A stretch of 18,446 bases of DNA. It comes from Oscillospiraceae bacterium (GTDB lineage Bacteria; Bacillota; Clostridia; Oscillospirales; Oscillospiraceae). A model generated the notes under the pieces. It saw nothing but the letters and a program-made list of their open reading frames with translations, did no database searches and was not told the DNA's origin. Of this stretch, positions 6,534-14,408 are shown piece by piece (within the stretch, counting starts at the first letter, position 1; each line of letters begins with the position of its first letter). The stretch lies in contig JAFRAF010000040.1 of NCBI GenBank assembly GCA_017405545.1, forward strand, positions 1 to 18,446. The letters run 5' to 3'. The translations under genes were made by a program, and so were the position numbers.

Positions 6534-6700
6534 AATGATAGAGGCGCGATAAGTCAAGAGTAGCTTGGTCATTTGGAACTTCAGGGTTCGGCCGTGTGAA
6601 AGGGGCTGTCGCCGAAGCGGGAACAGACCTGATATCTGTTGCTGCTGGGCCGCCGGAGAACATCCTGCGGACTGTCACAGAAATGTGGAGCGCTATCATT
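6534..6700 (+). promoter_or_regulatory. Lysine riboswitch (L-box) aptamer
   Basis: The conserved core of the lysine riboswitch is present in order: GATAGAGGCGCG, AGAGTAGCTTGG, GTGAAAGGGGC followed by TGTCGCCGAAGC, TGCTGGGCC, GGACTGTCAC and AATGTGGAGCGCTATC. The closing P1 helix is AATGATAG (6534-6541) with CTATCATT (6693-6700), 8 bp. L-box aptamers bind L-lysine and usually switch off biosynthesis or uptake genes. Here an intrinsic terminator follows at 6760-6793. Part of the P1 3' strand and following GGC could pair imperfectly with the terminator's 5' arm, as an antiterminator would. The regulated gene is unusual for this class. Confidence 0.93.
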
Positions 6701-6759
6701 GGCAGACGGATATTCGGATATATGAGCTCTGATTTATCCGCGTTACTCAGGTAATTAAA

Positions 6760-6793
6760 GCCATGAATGTGTATTCACGTTCATGGCTTTTTT
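6760..6793 (+). terminator. Intrinsic terminator of the lysine riboswitch
   Basis: GCCATGAATGTG pairs with CACGTTCATGGC (12 bp including one G-T wobble) around the loop TATT, followed by six T. It lies 60 nt after the aptamer and 50 nt before the amidohydrolase start, as expected for a lysine-induced transcription attenuator. Confidence 0.9.
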
Positions 6794-6842
6794 GCATATC
6801 AAAAATATTTTAAAAAATAAAAAAAGAAAGAGGTAATGCAAA

Positions 6843-8909
6843 ATGATCAGGAGAGTGATAACTTTATTTCTGATGCTTGTGATGGCGCTGACACTCTGTG
6901 CCTGCGGCACCGCAAATCAGGAGCAGACCGAAGAACCCGCACAGACCGACGCGGACGCCGCGGCGGCAGAGACCACGGAAGACGCGCAGGCCGAAAACAG
7001 CGACGCCGCTGACAGCGTATTCCGCAACGCGAACATCTACACAGCTGACGACGACAACCCCACCGCAACAGCTATCGCGGTAAAAGACGGCAGACTTGTC
7101 TACGTTGGAGACGAAGCCGGAGTTGAAGCCTTTATAGGCGACAGCACTGAAGTTGAGGACCTGAACGGCCTGACCATGCTTCCCGGCATGATGGAGGGCC
7201 ACAACCATTTTGAGGCTGTGGGCTCCAATATGGATTCCCTTGACCTCTTCTGGAAGCCGAAAGACGTCATCCTCGACAGAGTTGCCGCTGCCGTAGAGGC
7301 CGCCGAGGACGGCGAGTGGATCACCGGCTCCGGCTGGCTGAACACCATGTGGGACGACACAGCCTTCCCCACCAAGGAGGATCTGGACGCTATCGCCCCC
7401 AACAATCCCGTACTGCTGTACAGGGCCGACGGACATATGGCCTGGGTGAACAGCATGGCCTTTGAGCTGGCCGGCATCACCGCCGAGACCCCGAACCCCC
7501 AGGGCGGCGAGTTTGTAAAGAACGACGAGGGCGGACTGCTGGGCTGCATCACCGACCTGGCCATAGATCCCATCTCGGCTCTCATCCCGCCTGACACCGA
7601 GGAGGACATCCAGAGACACATGCTCATGGCGCAGGATCACCTGCTGTCCCTGGGTATCACCTCCCAGATGGACGCCGGCGTGAGCATTGACACCATCAAC
7701 ATTTACAAGGACCTGTATGAGCAGGGCCAGCTGAAGCTCCGCTCCTATCCCCTCATATACATCGTTGCCGACACCAGCAATGAGGAAGCCGACTATGTCA
7801 GAGACAATGCCCCCGAGGGCAGGCTGTTCGACGACCGCCTCCTGCTGCAGGGCGTAAAGATAGAGACCGACGGCTCCCTGGGAGCCCGCTCCGCCGCCAT
7901 GCTGGAGGAATACTCCGACAGACCGGGCTACACCGGTGAGTTCCGCTTTACCCCCGAGCAGCTCTACGACGCTTTCAAGCTGAGCTATGACAACGGCTAT
8001 CAGATCTGTACCCACACCATAGGCGACGGCGCCGCCAGAGAGGTTATCGACACCCTCGAGCGCTGCGAGCAGGAAAATCCCCGCGATGACGTAAGACTGC
8101 GCATCGAGCATTTCCAGGTAGTGAACGTTGACGATATAACACGTGCCATCGAGATGGGCATCATCCCCTCCATGCAGTACTGCCACGCCACCTCCGACAT
8201 GCTCATGGCTGAGGACCGCATTGGCCAAGAGAGGATGCAGGGCGCTTATGCCTGGAGAACAGTTATCGACCAGGGAGGCATTATCGTCGCCGGTACCGAC
8301 GCTCCCGTTGAGCTGTCAAATCCCTGGCATAACTTCTATGCCGGCGTGACACGTACCAACAGAGCCGGCGATCCCGAGGGCGGCTGGTATCCCGAGCAGG
8401 CTGTAACCAGAGAAGAGGCCCTCAAGTCCTACACCAGCTGGTGCGCTTACGGCCAGTTTGAAGAGGACATCCTGGGCTCCCTCACCGTCGGCAAGTGGGC
8501 TGACTTTGTGGTCATCGACCGCGACGTCATGACCTGCCCCGAGGACGAGATCAAGGACGTTCAGGCCGTTATGACCGCCGTGGCCGGCGAGGTCCTGTAC
8601 CGCAGAGACGTTTCCGAGGCAGCCGTACTGTGGCACGGCGACGCCATTGACTTCAACAGCCCCCTGATCGAGGACGGCGACGCTATCTCCGTTCCCGTGA
8701 ACGATGTGGCCGCCACCATCGGCGCCGCCGTGGAGGTAAATGACACTACGGCTACGGTCACTCTGGATGACCTGACCGCGACGCTGGATTTAAGCAATGT
8801 GGACGGCACCGACTATGTATCAGCCACCGAGCTCTTTGAGGGCCTGGGCCAGAGCGTTGTGTGGAACGACGTCAGCAGGACCCTGTCCACAAGCACTCTG
8901 CACGCCTAA
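6843..8909 (+). CDS. Lipoprotein amidohydrolase, YtcJ-like, under lysine riboswitch control
   Basis: A 688-aa exported protein. Residues 1-21 are a lipoprotein signal with lipobox LCAC (lipidated Cys21), followed by an acidic, Ala-rich linker to about 57. Residues 58-590 are a metal-dependent amidohydrolase of the Amidohydro_3/YtcJ group. Putative metal and catalytic residues are His120 and His122 (MEGHNH), Lys339 (GVKIETDGS), His391 (THTIGDG), His423 (RIEHF) and Asp486 (GTDAP). Residues 610-685 resemble the copper-amine-oxidase N-terminal-like repeat common in Clostridia (PVNDVAATIG, then VSATELFEGLG). The reaction would be hydrolysis of an amide or related bond outside the membrane. The lysine switch suggests it releases lysine or a lysine precursor from an acylated or peptide-like compound; this is inference. 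Start ATG with AGAGG 9 nt upstream. Single-gene unit ending at a strong hairpin. Confidence 0.88.
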   Translation: MIRRVITLFLMLVMALTLCACGTANQEQTEEPAQTDADAAAAETTEDAQAENSDAADSVFRNANIYTADDDNPTATAIAVKDGRLVYVGDEAGVEAFIGDSTEVEDLNGLTMLPGMMEGHNHFEAVGSNMDSLDLFWKPKDVILDRVAAAVEAAEDGEWITGSGWLNTMWDDTAFPTKEDLDAIAPNNPVLLYRADGHMAWVNSMAFELAGITAETPNPQGGEFVKNDEGGLLGCITDLAIDPISALIPPDTEEDIQRHMLMAQDHLLSLGITSQMDAGVSIDTINIYKDLYEQGQLKLRSYPLIYIVADTSNEEADYVRDNAPEGRLFDDRLLLQGVKIETDGSLGARSAAMLEEYSDRPGYTGEFRFTPEQLYDAFKLSYDNGYQICTHTIGDGAAREVIDTLERCEQENPRDDVRLRIEHFQVVNVDDITRAIEMGIIPSMQYCHATSDMLMAEDRIGQERMQGAYAWRTVIDQGGIIVAGTDAPVELSNPWHNFYAGVTRTNRAGDPEGGWYPEQAVTREEALKSYTSWCAYGQFEEDILGSLTVGKWADFVVIDRDVMTCPEDEIKDVQAVMTAVAGEVLYRRDVSEAAVLWHGDAIDFNSPLIEDGDAISVPVNDVAATIGAAVEVNDTTATVTLDDLTATLDLSNVDGTDYVSATELFEGLGQSVVWNDVSRTLSTSTLHA

Positions 8910-8999
8910 TCCTCCCGGAAGCAGCTCAGATTGACAGAACCCTCTGCCCCGAGCCTGAGAGATATGATATAGAAGATAATATATAGAAGCAGAGACAGG

Positions 9000-9034
9000 A
9001 ACACAGGCGCGGCCATGGCCGCGCCTGTGTTTTA
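9000..9034 (+). terminator. Intrinsic terminator after the amidohydrolase gene
   Basis: A perfect palindrome, 9000-9031: AACACAGGCGCGGCC and its complement, folding to a very GC-rich stem, followed by T residues (TGTTTTAT). It lies 90 bp past the stop. The only other content of 8910-9087 is a second hairpin. Confidence 0.8.
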
Positions 9035-9045
9035 TATGTATTTAT

Positions 9046-9075
9046 CGCCCTTGCTGTTTTCGGACGGCAAGGGCG
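9046..9075 (-). terminator. Hairpin downstream of the ADP-ribosylglycohydrolase gene
   Basis: CGCCCTTGC and GCAAGGGCG form a 9-bp stem (extendable by two pairs) around a short loop, 12 bp after the stop of the minus-strand operon. No clean T run follows on the minus strand, so termination may be partial; together with 9000-9031 it separates two convergent units. Confidence 0.5.
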
Positions 9076-9087
9076 GATTTGTGCGTA

Positions 9088-9906
9088 TTACATGCCCTGT
9101 TCCCAGAGCCGACGGGAGATTATTCTGTCTTCGAACTCCCGGCAAAGGTCCAGCAGGGGTTCGTCCAGCAGGTTTTCAGCCTGCTTTCTTATGTCATCGG
9201 GTATGCCGAAGCGGGCCTGGGCCATGGAGCCGCTGATGGCGGCCAGAGTGTCGCTGTCCCCGCCTACGGATATGGCGTTTCTTACCGCGTCCTCAAAGCT
9301 CTCCGCCTCCAGAAACGCGGTGACGGCTGTGGGCAGGGTGCCCATACAGCTCACGTCGAACTCGTGTCCCGGGCGTATCTCATCCAGACTGCGGCTGAGA
9401 TCGTAGCCGAAGCGGCCTGTGACGAGCTCCGATATCTCCATGTTGTCCGCGCCCCGCAGGGCCATGAATATGACTGCGGCGGCGCACTGGGCCCCCTTTA
9501 TCCCCTCGGGGTGGTCATGGCTGACCAGAGCCGTCCAGCGGGCGTGCTCAATGACCTCCTCCAGACTGGCACCCGTATAGGCCGCGGGGGAGACGCGCAT
9601 GGCCGAGCCGTTGCCGAAGCTGTTGTAGGGCCGGGGCTGGCTTGACATGAGCCAGTCCTCAAAGCGCGGCCCGTAGCCCCTGTGGGGATAGGCTCTTCCG
9701 AACAGCTGCATGCTGTCAACCAGCTGTTTGGTGAATTTATCCTCGCTCTCCGTCCCCGCCTTTAAGAAGGCGTGGGCCACGGCGCAGGTCATGACGCTGT
9801 CGTCCGTGAAAGTGCAGTTTGAACCGAAAAAGGGAAAGTCCTTTGTTTTAATATTGTTCCACTCGTAAATTGATCCGACTATGTCTCCGATAATTGCGCC
9901 GAACAT
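9088..9906 (-). CDS. ADP-ribosylglycohydrolase (DraG/ARH family)
   Basis: A 272-aa cytosolic protein of the family that removes ADP-ribose from proteins or small molecules using a pair of Mg2+ ions. The N-terminus MFGAIIGDIVGSIYEW is the family opening; TDDS (34-37) and the later GGDSDTLAAISGSMAQA hold the expected metal ligands. Length and motif order are normal, and nothing is missing. I chose the second ATG (9904-9906): GAGAGG lies 9 nt before it, but directly abuts the ATG three codons earlier. It follows the XdhC-like gene by 18 nt on the same strand, so the two are probably one operon; no known pathway links them. The substrate cannot be told from sequence. Confidence 0.9.
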   Translation of the reverse strand: MFGAIIGDIVGSIYEWNNIKTKDFPFFGSNCTFTDDSVMTCAVAHAFLKAGTESEDKFTKQLVDSMQLFGRAYPHRGYGPRFEDWLMSSQPRPYNSFGNGSAMRVSPAAYTGASLEEVIEHARWTALVSHDHPEGIKGAQCAAAVIFMALRGADNMEISELVTGRFGYDLSRSLDEIRPGHEFDVSCMGTLPTAVTAFLEAESFEDAVRNAISVGGDSDTLAAISGSMAQARFGIPDDIRKQAENLLDEPLLDLCREFEDRIISRRLWEQGM

Positions 9907-9924
9907 GTGACACATCCTCTCTGA

Positions 9925-10848
9925 TCAGTGTTTATCTGCGCCGGTATTTGTGTGCATGATGTACTCCGCGGCTATACTGACCGCCAGCTCCTCCGGGGTA
10001 ACGGCGCCGATCTCCAGCCCGATGGGAGCGTGTATCCGTGCGATGTCGGACTCGCCGACGCCCATGCGCCGGAGCTCCCCGTAAATGAGAGCAATCTTCT
10101 TTTTGCTGCCGAGAAGGCCGATGTAATCGCAGCCGGCCCGTACAGCGCCGCAGAGAAAGCGGGCGCAGAGGTCGATCTCGCCCAAAAGCACCATGACCGA
10201 GTCCCGGCTTTCAAGCTCTACCAGCTCATCAGTCTCGTCCCAGCCGCATGAGAGCACCTTTTCCGCTCCGGGGAAGTACTCTGGGCGGGCGTTTTGTTCT
10301 CTCTGGTCCGTGACCCAGATCCGAAGTCCCAGGCTTGCAAGAGCGCGGCAGGTGCAGCGGGCTACATGCCCGGCGCCGTACAGCACAACGCGGCCCGCGC
10401 CTCCCAGATGCTCGCAGTAGCCGTCACCGGTCCGGCTGTCGCTTATGCCGAAGTCGGATACCGTGCCGTCTTCATGCTTTATGCTCAGCCAGCCTCGGGT
10501 GCTCCCGCTCAGCGCGCTTACGGCTCTGTTGTGGAAATCGAGGCTCTCGGGCTTTGAGTGGTCGAAATACAGGAACGCTATGTCCACCCAGCCGGAGACA
10601 AAGCCCCGCTGCGAGATGGTGAACCTGCACACGGCGGAACGCCTGCCGTCCAGCAGTTCAAGGGCTTTCAGCCGGGCCTCGTGCTCAGTCAGGCCTCCGC
10701 CCACCGTGCCTGTGCTGCCCTCGGCCCACACCAGCATCTTGGCTCCCTGTCCTCTCGGCACGGAGCCGCCGCTGTCCACGATGACGGCGAGGACGCAGTC
10801 TGAGCCGGAAGTCAGCAGTTTTTGTCCCTCATTGAATAGCTTCAGCAT
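9925..10848 (-). CDS. XdhC/CoxI-family protein, molybdoenzyme maturation
   Basis: A 307-aa protein. The N-terminal XdhC domain shows GSVPRGQGAKM (28-38) and GTVGGGLTEHE; the C-terminal Rossmann domain shows VVLYGAGHVA (154-163), IGLLGSKKK and APIGLEIGAVTPEELAVSIAAEYI. XdhC proteins bind molybdenum cofactor, help add its terminal sulfur and load it into xanthine-dehydrogenase-type enzymes. No such hydroxylase lies in the window. The usual 'CGG' motif of the N-terminal domain appears to be replaced by FVSGW (83-87), so the cysteine is absent; this may mark a divergent subfamily. The start codon is ATG at 10846-10848; the best SD (AGGGGG) is rather far, and an ATT immediately before the ATG is possible. 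First gene of a two-gene unit. Confidence 0.88.
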   Translation of the reverse strand: MLKLFNEGQKLLTSGSDCVLAVIVDSGGSVPRGQGAKMLVWAEGSTGTVGGGLTEHEARLKALELLDGRRSAVCRFTISQRGFVSGWVDIAFLYFDHSKPESLDFHNRAVSALSGSTRGWLSIKHEDGTVSDFGISDSRTGDGYCEHLGGAGRVVLYGAGHVARCTCRALASLGLRIWVTDQREQNARPEYFPGAEKVLSCGWDETDELVELESRDSVMVLLGEIDLCARFLCGAVRAGCDYIGLLGSKKKIALIYGELRRMGVGESDIARIHAPIGLEIGAVTPEELAVSIAAEYIMHTNTGADKH

Positions 10849-10890
10849 AATGACCGCAAAGCCCCCCTGATGATCTTTTATCCGAAGTAT

Positions 10891-10918
10891 TTGTACAGTA
10901 TTATTTTATATGTATATC
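10891..10918 (+). promoter_or_regulatory. Possible plus-strand promoter for the small gene at 11051
   Basis: TTGTAC (10891-10896), a 16-nt spacer, TATATC (10913-10918). It overlaps the better minus-strand promoter for the XdhC-like gene, so the two would compete. The stretch 10932-11050 also holds an imperfect CCGCTTTTGCA hairpin near 10962-10995 and a small CGGAC/GTCCG stem before the ribosome binding site. Confidence 0.35.
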
Positions 10919-10931
10919 CGCACTATTTCAA
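10903..10931 (-). promoter_or_regulatory. Promoter of the XdhC-ARH operon
   Basis: On the minus strand TTGAAA (10926-10931), a 17-nt spacer and TAAAAT (10903-10908), about 55 bp before the XdhC start. Confidence 0.55.
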
Positions 10932-11050
10932 GCGGCATTTTAATTATCTGTAAATAATCGGCCGCTTTTGCATCACAGCGTGCAAAAAGGGGCGGTTTCT
11001 CCCATTTTACAGAGCGGACACTGTCCGAAAAACGTAAAAGGAGAAGTGAA

Positions 11051-11485
11051 ATGGTATATATCAAGACGGAGGCGGACATTAACGGCGCCCACAGCGAGTA
11101 TCAGATCAGCAGCGTGCCCTATGAGCAGCTGCCCGAGGGCTGGGCGGAGATACCGGAAGGATTGCTGGAAAAATGGGAGAGCTTCAGACCCTATGTCAAG
11201 CTCAGCATGGAAAACGGGCTCATCACTGACATCGAGGATGACGCCGAGGCGCGAGCGGCGGCCCCGGTCATCACGGACGCCCCCGCCCGGCTCAGGGAGA
11301 GGGCATATGACAGCAGAGAACTGATACAGTGGCCAGAGGACTCCGGCGAGTATCTGACCGTCAGCGGCGCGGCAAAGCTGTGGATGTACTATCTGGCCGA
11401 GGGGAACACAGCCACGTCGGCGGCCCTGTCCGCCCTCATCGCAGACGCCAAGGCCGCCATCAGGGCGGAGTATCCGGATGTGTAG
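11051..11485 (+). CDS. Small acidic protein resembling phage-tail accessory ORFs, 144 aa
   Basis: A 144-aa soluble acidic protein without signal peptide or membrane helix. It has an excellent ribosome binding site (AAAGGAG, 8 nt from the ATG). The C-terminal part, GEYLTVSGAAKLWMYYLAEG followed by ALIADAKAAIRAEYPD, resembles short proteins encoded near tail-fibre genes of clostridial prophages ('GEYLTVDEA...Y..Y.AEG'). That similarity is recalled, not searched, and no other phage gene is nearby, so it may be a prophage remnant. The stop is TAG (11483-11485). In the same frame 17 further codons (RELFEEGKYEALPVTAK) run to a TAA at 11537-11539. A short SD-ATG pair (GAGGAAGG, ATG at 11511) also lies there but opens only five codons. 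Confidence 0.75.
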   Translation: MVYIKTEADINGAHSEYQISSVPYEQLPEGWAEIPEGLLEKWESFRPYVKLSMENGLITDIEDDAEARAAAPVITDAPARLRERAYDSRELIQWPEDSGEYLTVSGAAKLWMYYLAEGNTATSAALSALIADAKAAIRAEYPDV

Positions 11486-11520
11486 AGGGAATTATTCGAG
11501 GAAGGCAAATATGAAGCTCT

Positions 11521-11577
11521 GCCGGTGACAGCGAAATAACCGCTTCGCCCCCGTTTTTAACTTGCGGTTATTCCGGC
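11521..11577 (+). terminator. Long hairpin after the 144-aa gene
   Basis: AATAACCGC (11535-11543) pairs with GCGGTTATT (11564-11572), extended outward by GCCGG (11521-11525) with CCGGC (11573-11577). TTT follows before an AT-rich stretch. It probably ends the upstream transcript and overlaps the -35 of the next gene. Confidence 0.5.
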
Positions 11578-11590
11578 TTTAAATTATAAT
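11562..11590 (+). promoter_or_regulatory. Promoter of the SLH surface-protein gene
   Basis: TTGCGG (11562-11567), a 17-nt spacer and a perfect -10 TATAAT (11585-11590), about 33 bp before the chosen start. The -35 is in the 3' arm of the preceding hairpin. Confidence 0.6.
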
Positions 11591-11622
11591 AAAGCAAATA
11601 AGCAAAGCAGGGAGTGAAGCTG

Positions 11623-14313
11623 TTGAAACGATTAAAGTGTGTATTATGCATTATGCTCTCTCTGGTGCTGTGCCTTGGCATGATTCCGGGTGCGGCGGCA
11701 GCGGGTGAGATGCCCTTTACAGACGTGCCCTCCGGGGCGTGGTTCTATAACGACGTACTGCGTGCCTATCAGCTGAAGCTGATAGACGGCACATCGGCCA
11801 CCACCTTCTCGCCGGAGAAGGAGCTGAGCTATTGCGAGGCTGTCAAGCTTGCGGCGTGCATGCACCAGCGCTATACCCAGGGGAAGGTGACCCTGACCAA
11901 CAGCCCCACAGGCAACTGGTACGACAGCTATGTGGCCTACGCGGAGGAAAACTATATCATCTGGAACCCCGAAGAATATGACTGGAACGCCCCGGCCAGC
12001 CGGGGAGGCTATATGGAGATATTCGCCAATGCCCTGCCCGAGGAGGCGCTGCAGCCGATAAACAGCATACCCTGGGGCTCCATACCGGACGTGCCGGAGG
12101 AGGAACCCCAGTCCGGGGCCATATATATCCTCTATCAGGCGGGGGTGGTGCAGGGCGTGGATTCCGAGCACAACTGCCTGCCTGACAAGAGCATAAAGCG
12201 GCAGGAGGTCGCGGCCATACTCACACGCATGATGGACCCCGGCACCCGCATACGCTTCGATATGACGCTCAGCGACGAGGAAGCCATGTGTTCTCTGAAT
12301 GAGTGGATAGACGGGGACGAGGACGGCTTCAAGGGAGAGGACGGGTATATAGCCCTGGCCGACTGGCCGGAGCTGATGGAGTACATGGCGGACAGCGCCG
12401 AGTACATGAAGGAAATGGGCCTGATATCGGAATATGAGTGCTCTGAGGAGGACGCGTATATTCTATATACCCTAAAAAGCGGCCTGTTGGTTGAATATGA
12501 TCCGCCAATACGGGAGTATTTAGACTATGCTGGATCCAAAGTCATCTCAATCGAGCCATGCAGTGATGATACTAAAGGCAATTGGCAATCTTTTGCCTCA
12601 AATAAGGGCACAGCAATAAACCTGCAGAAAAAGATATGCGATCTGGGTATAGGTTACGAGAGAGGCTCCAGTGTACTGAACGACGGAGTGACCATCGCAG
12701 AGGTCAAACGCTGCTTTGAAAGCTCTGCCGGAGGCGTGCTTCTTTGGTTTGGACATGGGGCAAAGTCTATGCCCGCACTTAAGATCGGGGAGAAATATGA
12801 TGAATCTAAACACGCCTCATTGAGGGATTCCGGAGAAATCCTTGTTAACGACGGAGACATTTTTCTGAAGGGAACCTGGTTCCGAAACAATCTGAAAAGC
12901 AACTGTCTTGTCGGAACATTTGTACTTCTCGGCGCCTGCTATTCATGGAAGGACAGCTCGCTGACTGATGCTCTGGGCTCCAAGGGCGCGGCTTGTGTCA
13001 TAGGCTCAAAGGAAAGAATCCACATCCCAAAATTATTCGGTACCGCGGAGGCATTGATCACAGGAATGACCGAAGCCGACAAAAACGGGCAGTACACGAC
13101 GGTTTCCGAAGCAATGAAAAAACCCAGATACGTGATAGCAGGCTTTGCGGATGTATTTCATGGCAAGCTCGAAATTGCCTTCGGCGGAGACTGGCGTTTG
13201 GAGAACAGAATCACTGCTTCATTCGTTGTCTTAGATGCGAGCAACAAAAAGCCGATTGCTAACGCGACTGTTGCCTGTATCAATGAAACCGTGCAGACGG
13301 ACTCGAATGGACGCTGTTCTATAGGCGGCCTCGATATGATGCGCGACGTTTTTCTTGAAGTCAGTGCCGACGGATATGAGACGAAAAAAGACAGCTTCAA
13401 TCCGGCTGCCGGCGGAGACATCAGCATTTTCCTCTACCCTGTGATGGAGACCTCGACCGTGACAGTGACGGACTATACGACAGGGGAGGCGATTTCGGGC
13501 GCGACAGTGGAATTCAGGACAAACCTCGGTGTGACAGGCACCGCCATTACTGATACGGACGGCATTGCCAGACTTTACACAGAGAGCGGCGGGGCTGTCA
13601 AGGGGGAGACTTTGACCTGTTCGGTGCGCTATGGTGACTATGATCCGATAGAAAACGCCGAATACAGACGTAGCGTTATCAGCTCGTCGGCGGAGGAATG
13701 GCCATTTGAGCTCAATGTCAGATTAAAGCTCTATCCGTCATCTTTGGGTAATATCTCTCATAAGGGCACCTGTGGAGACTGCGCGCTCTGGGCGCTGAAT
13801 GATGAGGGTGTCCTTCACATCTTCGGAACGGGAGCCATGGAGTCGTATGACTTTATCGGGACTATAAACGGGACTCATGCCCCCTGGTATGGTCTGAAAG
13901 ACGGGATAACAAAAGCGGTTGTGGAAAAGGGCGTCACAGAAATAGGCTCATGTGCTTTCCAGGACTGCGAAAACATGGAGTATATAAGCATGGCCGACAG
14001 TGTGAATAAGCTGGGCGTGGGAGCGTTCCAGGGCTGCTCGGCATTGAAATCTGTAGCAATACGCGACGGTACTGCTGCCATCCCCTCGTTTTGCTTCCGT
14101 TACTGCAGCAGCCTTAAGGCCATCTCTATCCCCAATACGGTAACCGAGATTGCTTATTACGCATTCACGGATGTATCCGATCTGCAATATGTTTATTACG
14201 GAGGCTCTAAGGCGCAGTGGGATAAGATCAATATTGATGATTTCAGAGACGGGAACAAGGCGCTGAACGAAGCGGAGCTTATTTGCAATTCAAGCGGATT
14301 GCTGACGCCTTAA
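11623..14313 (+). CDS. Mosaic surface protein: SLH x3, clan-CD-like Cys/His domain, CarboxypepD_reg x2, BspA-type LRR
   Basis: About 896 aa, exported and probably wall-bound. I prefer the TTG at 11623: AGGGAG lies 8 nt upstream, but overlaps the in-frame GTG at 11614. In GTG numbering: signal peptide 1-30 (ends GAAAAG); SLH repeats near 35-87, 95-145 and 155-210 (FTDVPSGAWFYNDVLRAY, TFSPEKELSYCEAV, then IKRQEVAAILTRM). A middle domain around 320-530 follows, with WFGHGA (His381) and LLGACYS (Cys442), then GAACVIG. This His/Cys spacing and context resemble CHAT, caspase and gingipain-like clan-CD peptidases. Two carboxypeptidase-regulatory-like domains lie near 534-608 and 613-708, and BspA-type LRRs (ITKAVVEKGVTEIGSCAFQDC and similar) near 760-865. 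A secreted protease or adhesin is inferred. Codon use turns AT-richer from about 12470. Terminator at 14337. Confidence 0.85.
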   Translation: MKRLKCVLCIMLSLVLCLGMIPGAAAAGEMPFTDVPSGAWFYNDVLRAYQLKLIDGTSATTFSPEKELSYCEAVKLAACMHQRYTQGKVTLTNSPTGNWYDSYVAYAEENYIIWNPEEYDWNAPASRGGYMEIFANALPEEALQPINSIPWGSIPDVPEEEPQSGAIYILYQAGVVQGVDSEHNCLPDKSIKRQEVAAILTRMMDPGTRIRFDMTLSDEEAMCSLNEWIDGDEDGFKGEDGYIALADWPELMEYMADSAEYMKEMGLISEYECSEEDAYILYTLKSGLLVEYDPPIREYLDYAGSKVISIEPCSDDTKGNWQSFASNKGTAINLQKKICDLGIGYERGSSVLNDGVTIAEVKRCFESSAGGVLLWFGHGAKSMPALKIGEKYDESKHASLRDSGEILVNDGDIFLKGTWFRNNLKSNCLVGTFVLLGACYSWKDSSLTDALGSKGAACVIGSKERIHIPKLFGTAEALITGMTEADKNGQYTTVSEAMKKPRYVIAGFADVFHGKLEIAFGGDWRLENRITASFVVLDASNKKPIANATVACINETVQTDSNGRCSIGGLDMMRDVFLEVSADGYETKKDSFNPAAGGDISIFLYPVMETSTVTVTDYTTGEAISGATVEFRTNLGVTGTAITDTDGIARLYTESGGAVKGETLTCSVRYGDYDPIENAEYRRSVISSSAEEWPFELNVRLKLYPSSLGNISHKGTCGDCALWALNDEGVLHIFGTGAMESYDFIGTINGTHAPWYGLKDGITKAVVEKGVTEIGSCAFQDCENMEYISMADSVNKLGVGAFQGCSALKSVAIRDGTAAIPSFCFRYCSSLKAISIPNTVTEIAYYAFTDVSDLQYVYYGGSKAQWDKINIDDFRDGNKALNEAELICNSSGLLTP

Positions 14314-14336
14314 GCTTTACCCCAACCAAACAAACA

Positions 14337-14370
14337 GGCCGGTGCGCTGAAAACCAGCGCACCGGCCTTT
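14337..14370. terminator. Bidirectional terminator between convergent genes
   Basis: GGCCGGTGCGCTG and CAGCGCACCGGCC form a perfect 13-bp stem around AAAAC, followed by TTT on the plus strand. It lies between the SLH protein gene (plus) and the U32 gene (minus), which end 95 bp apart. Confidence 0.8.
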
Positions 14371-14408
14371 CGGTATCGTCACTATAGTATTATAACATAA
14401 CAGCGCTG

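Noticed and set aside
6864..8228. Long open frame antisense to the amidohydrolase
   Set aside because: Gly/Val/His-rich composition of a complement to a strongly coding GC-rich gene; the plus strand has a riboswitch, signal peptide and catalytic motifs.
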